Positions 25,738-33,000 of a stretch of DNA of 64,000 bases are shown in pieces. Positions within the stretch are counted from its first letter, which is position 1. The number at the start of each line of letters is the position of its first letter. The notes beneath the pieces are model-generated. The model ran no database searches and had not been told where the DNA came from. It was given only the letters and a program-made list of their open reading frames with translations. The DNA comes from Crenobacter intestini (lineage in GTDB: Bacteria > Pseudomonadota > Gammaproteobacteria > Burkholderiales > Chromobacteriaceae): contig NZ_STGJ01000010.1 of the NCBI RefSeq assembly GCF_004919095.1, positions 62,001 through 126,000 of the forward strand. The letters run 5' to 3'. The translations under genes were made by a program, and so were the position numbers.

Positions 25738-26397
25738 ATGGACCTATCCGTTCTTTTTCCGCTGTTTGCCGGCTGGCCGGCCGCCGAGCGCGAGGCGCTG
25801 CGCGCGCATGCAAGCGAACACACCTTCACCGCCGACAGCGAAGTCTGCACCGCTGAGCAGGCCGCCGACCAGGTGATCCTGGTCGAATACGGGCTGATGG
25901 CCGCGTACGCGGCGGGCGAGCGCCCCGGGCGCAGCTTCAATTACGGCTACATCCTGCCCGGCGACATCATCGGCCTGCACGGCCTGCTCAGTGTCGAGGC
26001 CTACGGGGTCGCCATCCACGCGCTGCGCGACACCCGCTGCCTGATCCTGCCGAACGCCGCACTGGTGGCTGCCTTCGATGCCGACCCCGCGCGCTGGCGC
26101 GCGGTGGCCGGCCAGCTCGCACAGTCGGTGCACCACCTGCTGGGCTTCGTGTCCATGCTCGCCGAACCCAGCGGCTACCGCCGCCTCAAGCGCGTGCTGG
26201 AAAACATCGACACCTATACCCGGCAGCGCCCGTTCGCGCCCCGGATGGTGCTAACCCAGCGCGAACTGGGCGAGCGCATCGGCTTGAGCCGCGAAATGGT
26301 CAACCGCATCCTGCGCGAGCTGAAGGCCGGCGGCTATGTCGGGGTCGACGAGGAGGGCGGCATCCGCCTGTTGCGTCCCTTGCCCGCGCGTTTTTAA
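25738..26397 (+). CDS. Crp/Fnr family transcriptional regulator (CRP-like reading head)
   Basis: 219 residues: N-terminal cyclic-nucleotide-type beta-roll and C-terminal winged helix-turn-helix. The recognition helix GLSREMVNRIL has Arg185, Glu186 and Arg190, the same Arg-Glu-x3-Arg set that CRP uses on TGTGA sites. The sensor part lacks the Arg-Ser pair of the cAMP pocket (it reads GLLSVEAYGVAI) and has no FNR cysteine cluster, so the signal is unknown. ATG 25738 is chosen; a TATGAT -10 lies at 25693-25698. A TGTGA-N6-TCACT site follows its stop codon (26431). Confidence 0.85.
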   Translation: MDLSVLFPLFAGWPAAEREALRAHASEHTFTADSEVCTAEQAADQVILVEYGLMAAYAAGERPGRSFNYGYILPGDIIGLHGLLSVEAYGVAIHALRDTRCLILPNAALVAAFDADPARWRAVAGQLAQSVHHLLGFVSMLAEPSGYRRLKRVLENIDTYTRQRPFAPRMVLTQRELGERIGLSREMVNRILRELKAGGYVGVDEEGGIRLLRPLPARF

Positions 26398-26430
26398 AGC
26401 AGTGCAGCAAACCGGATAAATGAAAGTGAG

Positions 26431-26446
26431 TGTGAACTACTTCACT
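26431..26446. promoter_or_regulatory. CRP-type operator upstream of the glycine-zipper gene
   Basis: TGTGA-ACTACT-TCACT matches 9 of 10 conserved positions of the CRP consensus TGTGA-N6-TCACA. A possible -10 (TAGACT, 26475-26480) would put the site near -48. The regulator encoded just upstream has a CRP-like recognition helix. Confidence 0.55.
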
Positions 26447-26512
26447 TCGCGTGGCATACCCGTGTCCGCCTGCCTAGACTGACGTCAAACTGGATTCTTC
26501 GGAGGTATGCAA

Positions 26513-26854
26513 ATGCGTAAAGGTATTTCCCGCACCCTGCTGGTGCTGCTGACGTCCGTAACGCTGGCAATGCCAGCCGTGGCGCACGCCAGCAAGGTCA
26601 GCCGCGGTGCCATCCTCGGCGCCGGCGTCGGCCTGCTGACCGGCAACGGCCTGAAGGGCGCGATCGGCGGCGCGGTGGTCGGTGGCGGTCTGGGGGCGGT
26701 CGGCCAGAAGGGCTACAAGGGTCATAAGGCGCGGCAAGGCGCGAAGACCGGCGCGGTGCTTGGCGCAGGTCTCGGCCTGCTCTCCGGCAACGGCATCGAA
26801 GGCGCGCTCAAGGGCGCGGTGATCGGTGGCGCCGGCGGCGCGCTGCTGAACTGA
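26513..26854 (+). CDS. Exported glycine-zipper protein
   Basis: 113 residues. A signal peptide (MRKGISRTLLVLLTSVTLAMPAVAHA) is followed by two similar glycine-rich stretches: GAILGAGVGLLTGNGLKGAI and GAVLGAGLGLLSGNGIEGAL, joined by a basic linker (KGYKGHKARQG). Such glycine zippers pack in membranes; related proteins sit in the outer membrane or periplasm. The function is unknown. ATG 26513 is preferred over ATG 26507 because GGAGG (26501-26505) is then seven bases away. It is followed 44 bases later by another small exported protein. Confidence 0.75.
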   Translation: MRKGISRTLLVLLTSVTLAMPAVAHASKVSRGAILGAGVGLLTGNGLKGAIGGAVVGGGLGAVGQKGYKGHKARQGAKTGAVLGAGLGLLSGNGIEGALKGAVIGGAGGALLN

Positions 26855-26898
26855 ACCAAGATACGTAACGAACGATCAAGAATTAAGGGAATGTGACG

Positions 26899-27237
26899 AT
26901 GAAAAAGACGACGATGATTGCGCTGGGCCTGCTCTCTTCGGTGTTCGCGGGTGCCGCCGTTGCGGCCGAGCCGGCCAAGCTGCCGGGCCTGGCCTCCGAG
27001 TACCTGATGACCTGCGCCGAGGCGAGCGCCGAAGCGAAGACCGACGCGGCTTACGTCGCCGACGTGGTGGCCAGCATGGGTAACGCCAGCGTCGAAGCGC
27101 GCAGCCTGAAGATCAAGCCGGCCAAGGACCTCGACGCGCGTGTCGTCAAGGTGATGGGCGACGTGTGCAAGAAGGACCCGGACGGCCTGCTGATCAACGC
27201 GGTCGACCGCGCGATGCGCAGCGTCGCCAGCAAGTAA
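26899..27237 (+). CDS. Small periplasmic protein, HdeA/HdeB-like
   Basis: 112 residues with a clear signal peptide cut after VAA (residue 23). The mature part is helical and has exactly two cysteines, Cys39 and Cys90, the latter in MGDVCKKDPDGLL. A small periplasmic protein with one disulfide of about 50 residues span and a C-terminal Cys-Lys-Lys-Asp-Pro stretch recalls the acid-stress chaperones HdeA/HdeB. This family call is a recollection of pattern, not a search result. ATG 26899 has AAGGGAA upstream. Likely co-transcribed with the glycine-zipper gene, and both end at a terminator. Confidence 0.55.
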   Translation: MKKTTMIALGLLSSVFAGAAVAAEPAKLPGLASEYLMTCAEASAEAKTDAAYVADVVASMGNASVEARSLKIKPAKDLDARVVKVMGDVCKKDPDGLLINAVDRAMRSVASK

Positions 27238-27262
27238 TTCCTCTCCCCACCCGGGAACCGCA

Positions 27263-27289
27263 GCCCGTGCCATATGGCGCGGGCTTTTT
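27263..27289 (+). terminator. Intrinsic terminator after the HdeA-like gene
   Basis: GCCCGTGCC-ATAT-GGCGCGGGC followed by five T; one G-T pair in the stem. Confidence 0.85.
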
Positions 27290-27328
27290 CTTGCGTGCGT
27301 TTCGGCGCCGGGTGGGCTGTTTCGGAGT

Positions 27329-27361
27329 AAAAAACCCCGCAGGCGCGAGCCTGCGGGGTTT
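27329..27361 (-). terminator. Intrinsic terminator after lysS (possibly bidirectional)
   Basis: AAACCCCGCAGGC-GCGA-GCCTGCGGGGTTT, flanked by A-run and T-run. It serves lysS on the minus strand and can back up the + strand terminator 40 bases away. Confidence 0.92.
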
Positions 27362-27381
27362 CGTTTACACGGATAGCCAGA

Positions 27382-28887
27382 TTACTCGGGGCGCATGTGC
27401 GGGAACAGGATCACGTCGCGGATCGACGGGGCGTCTGTCAGCAGCATCACCAGGCGGTCGATGCCGATGCCGCAGCCGCCGGTCGGGGGCAGGCCGTATT
27501 CCATCGCGCGGATGTAGTCGGCGTCATAGTGCATCGCCTCGTCGTCACCGGCGTCCTTCTGCTCGACCTGGCTCATGAAGCGCGCGGCCTGGTCTTCCGG
27601 GTCGTTCAACTCGGAGTAGCCGTTGGCGAGCTCGCGGCCGACCACGAACAGCTCGAAGCGTTCGGTGATCGCCGGGTTGGCGTCCGAGCCGCGGGCCAGC
27701 GGCGAGACTTCGACCGGGTAGTCGATGATGAAGGTCGGGTTCCACAGCAGGCCTTCGGCGCATTCCTCGAACAGCGCGAGCTGCAGGCTGCCTAGGCCCG
27801 GCGCCGGCGGCAGCTTGCCGCCGAGCTTCTTGATTTCGCTCTTCAGCCATTCGGTGTCAGCCAGCTGTTCGTCGGTGTACTGCGGGTTGAAGTGCTTGAT
27901 CGCGCCGACGATGGTGAAGCGCGCGAACGGGCTCTCCAAATCGACATCCTTGCCGCCGTAGCTGATGCGGGTGGTGCCGCAGGCCGCCATCGCGCAGGCG
28001 CGGATGACCTTCTCGGTCATTTCCATCATGCGCTGGTAGCCGCAGTACGCCTCGTAGAACTCCATCATGGTGAACTCGGGGTTGTGGCGGGTGCTCATCC
28101 CCTCGTTGCGGAAGTTGCGGTTGATCTCGAACACGCGCTCGAGGCCGCCGACCACCAGGCGCTTGAGGTACAGCTCCGGCGCGATGCGCAGGTAGAGCGG
28201 CATGTCCAGCGCGTTGTGGTGAGTGACGAAGGGCTTGGCCGCGGCGCCGCCCGGGATCGGGTGCATCATCGGCGTTTCGACTTCGAGGTAGGCTTCGCCG
28301 ACCATCACGTCACGCACGGCCTGCACGATCTTCGAGCGCTTGATGAAGGTGTCGCGCGAGTCGTCGTTCATGATCAGGTCGACGTAGCGCTGGCGGTACT
28401 TCTGCTCCTGGTCGGCCAGGCCGTGGAACTTGTCCGGCAGCGGGCGGATGCTCTTGGAGAGCAGGCGCAGCTCGGTGACGTTGATCGACAGTTCGCCCTT
28501 GTTGGTGCGGAAGAGTTCGCCACGGGCGCCCAAGATGTCGCCTAGGTCCCAGTGCTTGAACGCCTCGTGCACGTCGGCGCCGACGCCCTGGTCGTTGATG
28601 TAGAGCTGGATCCGGCCCGTGCTGTCCTGCAGCGTCGCGAAGCTGGCCTTGCCCATCACACGTTTGAGCATCATCCGGCCGGCAACGACGACTTCGATCT
28701 TCTCGGCTTCCAGCGCTTCCTTGTCCTTGCCTTCGCACTGGCGGGCGAGGTCGCCTGCCATGTGTTTGCGGCGGAAGTCGTTGGGGAAGGCGACGCCCTG
28801 CTTGCGGATTTCGGCAAGCTTGCTGCGGCGCTCGGCCATGATCTGGTTTTCGTCCTGGCTGGGCGATGCGATTTCGTGTTCAGACAT
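27382..28887 (-). CDS. lysS: Lysyl-tRNA synthetase (class II)
   Basis: 501 residues. OB-fold anticodon-binding domain first, then the class II core with motif 2 ([20 protein letters not shown]) and motif 3 ([15 protein letters not shown]). It charges tRNA-Lys in the cytoplasm. ATG 28887 (MSEHEIASP) has GTGGAG upstream; the frame is open further upstream without homology. It follows prfB by 67 bases on the same strand; a prfB-lysS pair is the classical gene order and the two are probably one transcript. Confidence 0.98.
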   Translation of the reverse strand: MSEHEIASPSQDENQIMAERRSKLAEIRKQGVAFPNDFRRKHMAGDLARQCEGKDKEALEAEKIEVVVAGRMMLKRVMGKASFATLQDSTGRIQLYINDQGVGADVHEAFKHWDLGDILGARGELFRTNKGELSINVTELRLLSKSIRPLPDKFHGLADQEQKYRQRYVDLIMNDDSRDTFIKRSKIVQAVRDVMVGEAYLEVETPMMHPIPGGAAAKPFVTHHNALDMPLYLRIAPELYLKRLVVGGLERVFEINRNFRNEGMSTRHNPEFTMMEFYEAYCGYQRMMEMTEKVIRACAMAACGTTRISYGGKDVDLESPFARFTIVGAIKHFNPQYTDEQLADTEWLKSEIKKLGGKLPPAPGLGSLQLALFEECAEGLLWNPTFIIDYPVEVSPLARGSDANPAITERFELFVVGRELANGYSELNDPEDQAARFMSQVEQKDAGDDEAMHYDADYIRAMEYGLPPTGGCGIGIDRLVMLLTDAPSIRDVILFPHMRPE

Positions 28888-28954
28888 TTTCACTCCACTT
28901 GGCTGCAAATAGCGCGGTGTCGGCACCGCATACGGGTCAGATTGACCAACATGA

Positions 28955-30062
28955 CTACACCCCTTGCTTGAGGCTAGCTTCGATAAAACCGTCGAGGTCG
29001 CCGTCCATCACGGCCTTGATGTTGCCGACTTCGTAGCCGGTACGCAGGTCCTTGATGCGCGACTGGTCAAAGACGTAGGAACGGATCTGGTGGCCCCAGC
29101 CCACGTCGGTCTTGCTGTCTTCGAGCTCCTGCTTGGCGGCGTTGCGCTTCTTCAGCTCGAGCTCGTACAGCTTGGCGCGCAGCATCTGCCACGCCTCGTC
29201 GCGGTTGCGGTGCTGCGAACGGTCGTTCTGGCACTGCACGACGATGCCGGTCGGCATGTGCGTCAGGCGCACCGCCGAGTCGGTCTTGTTGATGTGCTGG
29301 CCGCCGGCGCCGGACGCGCGGTAGGTGTCGGTACGCACGTCGGACGGGTTGATGTCGATCTCGAACGAGTCGTCGACCTCGGGGTAGACGAATACCGACG
29401 AGAACGAGGTGTGGCGGCGCGCGTTGGAGTCGAACGGAGACACGCGCACCAGGCGGTGCACGCCGACTTCGGTACGCAGCAGGCCGTAGGCGTACTCGCC
29501 TTCGATCTTGATCGTCGCGCTGGTGATGCCGGCGACGTCGCCTTCGGATTCCTCGAGTACCTCGACCTTGAAACCGCGGCGTTCGGCCCAGCGCAGGTAC
29601 ATGCGCAGCAGCATGCCGGCCCAGTCCTGCGCCTCGGTGCCGCCCGCGCCGGCCTGGATGTCGACGAAGCAGTTGTTCGGGTCCATCGGGTCGTTGAACA
29701 TGCGGCGGAACTCGAGCTGGGCGAGCTTGGCCTCGGCATCATCAAGGTCGGCCTGCACGGCGAGCACGGTGTCGTCGTCGCCTTCTTCCTTGCCCATCTC
29801 GAACAGCTCGCGGCTGTCGGCGACGGTCGCGGAGATGCCCTCGATCACCAGCACGACGTCCTCGAGCGCCTTGCGCTCACGCCCGAGTTCCTGGGCCTTC
29901 TTGGGCTCGTTCCAGATCTCGGGGTCTTCGGTCAGGCGGGAGACTTCTTCCAGACGGTCCTTCTTGCCGTCGTAGTCAAAGATACCCCCGAATGTCGGTC
30001 AGGCGGGCGGCCAGATCGTCCATCTTGGCATCGATCTGGTTGAGGACTTCGGCTTCAATCAT
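28955..30062 (-). CDS. prfB: Peptide chain release factor 2, made by programmed +1 frameshift
   Basis: Translation starts at ATG 30062 ([17 protein letters not shown]), reaches an in-frame TGA (29978-29976) after 28 codons, and must shift +1 to continue [15 protein letters not shown]. The joined protein has 368 residues, normal for RF2. It contains the stop-codon-reading SPF tripeptide (RVSPFDSN) and the peptidyl-hydrolysis motif GGQ ([13 protein letters not shown]). RF2 ends translation at UGA and UAA, so low RF2 raises frameshifting and its own synthesis. Upstream of lysS. Confidence 0.97.
29975..29990 (-). promoter_or_regulatory. Programmed +1 frameshift site of prfB
   Basis: On the minus strand CGGGGGTATCTTTGAC: an internal Shine-Dalgarno-like GGGGG, then CTT at the slip codon and TGA in frame. 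It differs from the well-known E. coli site only in the first base. Confidence 0.97.
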
Positions 30063-30125
30063 TGGGGTCTCCTGAACGTCAGAGAATTAGCAAATGCAAA
30101 TATATCGTGCCGGCGGCAAAAAAGG

Positions 30126-30154
30126 CAAAAAAGCGCACCCCGTAAGGTGCGCTT
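30126..30154 (-). terminator. Intrinsic terminator after mdh
   Basis: On the minus strand AAGCGCACC-TTACGG-GGTGCGCTT followed by TTTT. It lies 18 bases after the mdh stop and separates mdh from prfB. Confidence 0.92.
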
Positions 30155-30172
30155 CATTCTAGATGCTGCTGA

Positions 30173-31159
30173 TCAGGCGAGCAGGTGGGCGACGGCTGCG
30201 CGCTCTTCTTCGAGTTCGTTCAGCGTCACGTTCATGCGCTCGCGGCTGAATTCGTCGATCTCCAAGCCCTGCACGATGGTGTACTTGCCATTTTCGCACG
30301 TAACCGGGAAACCGTACATCACGCCTTCCGGAATGCCGTAGCTGCCGTCGGAAGGGATGCCCATGGTCACCCATTCGCCGTTGGTGCCCAGCGCCCAGTC
30401 GCGCATGTGGTCGATCGCCGCGTTGGCGGCGGACGCGGCGGAGGACAGGCCGCGTGCCGCGATGATGGCGGCGCCGCGCTTGCCGACGGTCGGCAGGAAT
30501 ACGTCGCGGTTCCAAGCCTCGTCACCGATCATCGCCTTGACGCCTTCGCCGCCGATGGTGGCGAAGCGGTAGTCGGCGTACATGGTCGGCGAGTGGTTGC
30601 CCCATACGGTCAGGTGGCGGATGGCAGCTACCGGCTTGCCGGTCTTGGCGGCGATCTGGCTGGCGGCGCGGTTGTGGTCCAGGCGCAGCATGGCGGTGAA
30701 GTTGCCGGCCGGCAGGTCCGGCGCGCTCTTCATCGCGATGTAGGCGTTGGTGTTGGCCGGGTTGCCGACCACCAGCACCTTGACGTCACGGCTGGCGACG
30801 GCGTTCAGCGCCTTGCCCTGTGCGGTGAAGATCTCGGCGTTGGCCGACAAGAGGTCGGCACGTTCCATGCCCGGGCCGCGCGGACGAGCGCCGACCAGCA
30901 GCGCGTAGTCGGCGTCCTTGAAGGCGACCATCGCGTCGTCGGTACCGACCATGCCGGCCAGCAGCGGGAACGCGCAGTCTTCCAGTTCCATCATCACGCC
31001 TTGCAGCGCCTGCTGGGCCTTTTCGTTCGGGATCTCCAGCATCTGCAGGATGACCGGTTGGTCCTTGCCCAGCATCTCGCCGCTGGCGATGCGGAACAAC
31101 AGGCTGTAACCGATCTGGCCGGCTGCACCGGTCACGGCAACACGTACGGGGGCTTTCAT
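30173..31159 (-). CDS. mdh: Malate dehydrogenase
   Basis: 328 residues. NAD-binding loop [12 protein letters not shown], substrate loop [27 protein letters not shown] and the catalytic histidine in [11 protein letters not shown] identify the LDH-like malate dehydrogenase type used by betaproteobacteria. It oxidises malate to oxaloacetate, the step before citrate synthase. ATG 31159 has AAGGAG upstream. It is divergent from the GntR gene that precedes the sdh-suc block, so the TCA genes here may share a control region. Confidence 0.98.
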   Translation of the reverse strand: MKAPVRVAVTGAAGQIGYSLLFRIASGEMLGKDQPVILQMLEIPNEKAQQALQGVMMELEDCAFPLLAGMVGTDDAMVAFKDADYALLVGARPRGPGMERADLLSANAEIFTAQGKALNAVASRDVKVLVVGNPANTNAYIAMKSAPDLPAGNFTAMLRLDHNRAASQIAAKTGKPVAAIRHLTVWGNHSPTMYADYRFATIGGEGVKAMIGDEAWNRDVFLPTVGKRGAAIIAARGLSSAASAANAAIDHMRDWALGTNGEWVTMGIPSDGSYGIPEGVMYGFPVTCENGKYTIVQGLEIDEFSRERMNVTLNELEEERAAVAHLLA

Positions 31160-31265
31160 CAGCTTATTCTCCTTTGATAAACGGCTTGACACTTGTGCTC
31201 TGCAATAAAGAGTGCGAGCGAGTGTAACACGGGACTTTATTGATTTGTGCTGCTTTGTTCCGGTG

Positions 31266-31294
31266 TTGCCGGCCGCTCTGGCCGGCGCTATGAT
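31266..31294 (+). promoter_or_regulatory. Predicted promoter of the gntR gene
   Basis: TTGCCG (31266-31271), 17 bases, TATGAT (31289-31294). The spacer is itself a perfect inverted repeat (GCCGGCC-GCTCT-GGCCGGC, 31268-31286). Predicted transcription start near 31301. Confidence 0.5.
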
Positions 31295-31303
31295 TGTGAT
31301 CAT
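31290..31303. promoter_or_regulatory. FNR-like dyad between mdh and gntR
   Basis: ATGAT-TGTG-ATCAT is a perfect 5-4-5 dyad that differs from TTGAT-N4-ATCAA only at the outermost base of each half. It overlaps the predicted gntR -10 element, a position expected to repress. Confidence 0.5.
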
Positions 31304-31305
31304 GT

Positions 31306-31319
31306 GTCTTATATAAGAC
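31306..31319. promoter_or_regulatory. Palindrome likely to be the GntR operator
   Basis: GTCTTATATAAGAC is a perfect 14-bp palindrome starting two bases after the FNR-like site and a few bases after the predicted gntR transcription start. Size, symmetry and place fit an autoregulatory GntR-family operator; the link to this GntR is inference. Confidence 0.55.
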
Positions 31320-31355
31320 TCCTGTTTACTCGAATGGAATTCAGTGGTAAAAAGC

Positions 31356-32084
31356 ATGGGAAAGCGAGCGGGCGTGGTCAGTCGGGAACCTTTGTACCGG
31401 CAGGTGCGCACGCTGCTGCTCGAACGGGTGTGCGAGGGTGAATGGGACGGCGGCGAGCCGCTGCCCAGCGAGTGGGAGCTGGCCGCCCAGCTCTCGGTCA
31501 GCCAGGGCACGGTACGCAAGGCGCTGGGCGAGATGGTCGCCGACGGCGTGCTCGAGCGGGTGCAGGGCAAGGGAACCTTTGTCGCGCCGCCCGAGAGCGA
31601 TTGGGGACACGCGCGGCTGGTGTCGCCGGTGCTGGTCGGCGAGAGCCCGGACCCGCTGTCGCGCGAGTTGCTCGGCGTGGCGCGTGTAGCCGCCAGCGAG
31701 GAGGTTGCCGAGGTGCTCGGCCTGCGCCGTCACGCTGCGCTGCACCAGCTGCGCTTCTTGTGGCGGCGCGGCGGCGAGGCGGTCGCGCTGGACGAGGTGC
31801 TGCTGTCGGCCGAGCGCTTCGAGGGGGTTGACGCGCGGACGCTGCGCTCGCGCTCCCTGGGGGTCGCCCAGCTGGTGGCCCGCTTCGGGGTCCGCGTGAA
31901 GCCTGCGCTCGCGCAGTACCGGGTGCAGACGCTTGCACGCGAGGACGCGGCGCTGTTCGGGGTAGGGGCCGGGATGCCGGCGTTGTCGGTGCTCGAGCTG
32001 TTCGACGACACCGAAGGGCGGCGCACGGTATGGCGCCAGCGCCTGTGTCTGACCGAGCGGCTGGCGTACACGGTGGGTGTCTGA
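31356..32084 (+). CDS. GntR family regulator (HutC/UTRA type) next to TCA genes
   Basis: 242 residues. N-terminal GntR helix-turn-helix ([20 protein letters not shown], then [20 protein letters not shown]) and C-terminal UTRA ligand domain ([20 protein letters not shown] onward, ending [17 protein letters not shown]). It sits between divergent mdh and the sdhCDAB-gltA-sucAB-lpd-sucCD block, which suggests that it senses a carboxylate or cofactor and controls these genes. The start is uncertain (ATG 31356 or GTG 31344). Two strong dyads lie directly upstream. Confidence 0.88.
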   Translation: MGKRAGVVSREPLYRQVRTLLLERVCEGEWDGGEPLPSEWELAAQLSVSQGTVRKALGEMVADGVLERVQGKGTFVAPPESDWGHARLVSPVLVGESPDPLSRELLGVARVAASEEVAEVLGLRRHAALHQLRFLWRRGGEAVALDEVLLSAERFEGVDARTLRSRSLGVAQLVARFGVRVKPALAQYRVQTLAREDAALFGVGAGMPALSVLELFDDTEGRRTVWRQRLCLTERLAYTVGV

Positions 32085-32118
32085 GGCTGCGGCGCTGCCG
32101 CAAAAAAATGCCGACAGC

Positions 32119-32147
32119 GTGAACGGGGTCGTGGTCTTTGTTAGAAT
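32119..32147 (+). promoter_or_regulatory. Predicted promoter of the sdh block
   Basis: GTGAAC (32119-32124), 17 bases, TAGAAT (32142-32147). The start would be near 32154, giving a leader of about 134 bases to sdhC that begins with a strong inverted repeat. Confidence 0.5.
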
Positions 32148-32153
32148 CGTTCG

Positions 32154-32188
32154 GTCATATTGCATGCAGTGCATTGCATCAATATGAC
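32154..32188. promoter_or_regulatory. Inverted repeat at the 5' end of the sdh transcript
   Basis: GTCATATTG (32154-32162) and CAATATGAC (32180-32188) are perfect inverted copies 17 bases apart. The spacer holds the inner palindrome ATGCAGTGCAT (32164-32174). It can be read as an operator just downstream of the promoter or as an RNA stem-loop at the mRNA 5' end. Confidence 0.6.
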
Positions 32189-32287
32189 GAATCGGGTGTG
32201 GAGACCGGACGGTCGACCGCCTCGGCGGCTTCGTTTTGCGGAGCCTGGTTACAACCGCTTGGTCAAGAAGCAATCTTAGGAAGCCAT

Positions 32288-32662
32288 ATGCAGAAGCAAC
32301 GACCGAAGCACCTCGACCTGGCCAAGATCAGGCTGCCCGTGCCGGGCATTGTCTCGATCCTGCACCGGGTCAGTGGTGTCGCGCTCTTTCTCTCCCTGCC
32401 TCTTCTGATGTACCTGTTCGCCGGCTCTCTGAGCTCAGCCGCGGACTTCGAAACCTTCCGCGCCGTCATCGCCCATCCGCTGATGAAACTGGTGCTGATC
32501 GGCTTTTTGTGGGCTTACCTGCACCACTTCTGCGCCGGCATCCGCTTCCTGTTCCTCGACGTCCACAAGGGCCTGGAACTTGAAACCGCTCGCGCCACCG
32601 CCAAGGCGGTGCTCGCCGTGAGTCTGGCCCTGACCGTGATCCTGGGGGTTCTCGTATGGTAA
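32288..32662 (+). CDS. sdhC: Succinate dehydrogenase cytochrome b556 subunit
   Basis: 124 residues with three membrane helices. Start region RPKHLDLAKIRLPVPGIVSI followed by LHRVSGVAL is the SdhC quinone-site signature, and YLHHFCAGIRFLFLD carries the heme b ligand histidine. It anchors the enzyme in the inner membrane and binds ubiquinone. ATG 32288 has AGGAAG upstream. Its stop overlaps the sdhD start (ATGGTAA). Confidence 0.95.
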   Translation: MQKQRPKHLDLAKIRLPVPGIVSILHRVSGVALFLSLPLLMYLFAGSLSSAADFETFRAVIAHPLMKLVLIGFLWAYLHHFCAGIRFLFLDVHKGLELETARATAKAVLAVSLALTVILGVLVW

Positions 32663-33000
32663 ATCGTCACGTTATCGGCGCGCACTACGGCCTGCGCGAC
32701 TGGCTGATGCAGCGCGTCACCGCGGTGATCATGGTCGCCTACACCGTCGCGCTGGTGCTGCTGCTCTTGTCCATCCCCTCCGACTTCGACGGCTGGAAGG
32801 CGCTGTTCAGCGAGACTTGGGTGCGCATCTTCACCCAGGTGACGCTGCTCGCGCTGTTCCTGCACGTATGGGTCGGCATCCGCGACGTGTGGATGGACTA
32901 CGTCAAGCCGGTCGGCCTGCGCCTGACCCTGCACGTGTTCACCATCGTGTGGCTGGTCGCGTGTTTCATGTACTCGGTTAAAGTTGTCTGGGGCCTGTAA
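32656..33000 (+). CDS. sdhD: Succinate dehydrogenase membrane anchor subunit
   Basis: 114 residues, three membrane helices. GAHYGLRDWLMQRVTAVIM is the conserved quinone-pocket start, and LFLHVWVGIRDVWMDYVKP contains the second heme b histidine and the Asp-Tyr of the quinone site. Overlaps sdhC by seven bases and sdhA by one base, so the four subunits are translationally coupled. Confidence 0.95.
   Translation: MVNRHVIGAHYGLRDWLMQRVTAVIMVAYTVALVLLLLSIPSDFDGWKALFSETWVRIFTQVTLLALFLHVWVGIRDVWMDYVKPVGLRLTLHVFTIVWLVACFMYSVKVVWGL

Noticed and set aside
30173-31570. A 465-codon frame giving malate dehydrogenase a 137-residue N-terminal extension
   Set aside because: The extension crosses the divergent gntR start and control region; the family begins at ATG 31159, which has AAGGAG.
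32085-32110. Terminator after gntR (GCGGC-GCT-GCCGC followed by A-run)
   Set aside because: The A-run is on the wrong side for + strand termination, and no minus-strand gene ends here.
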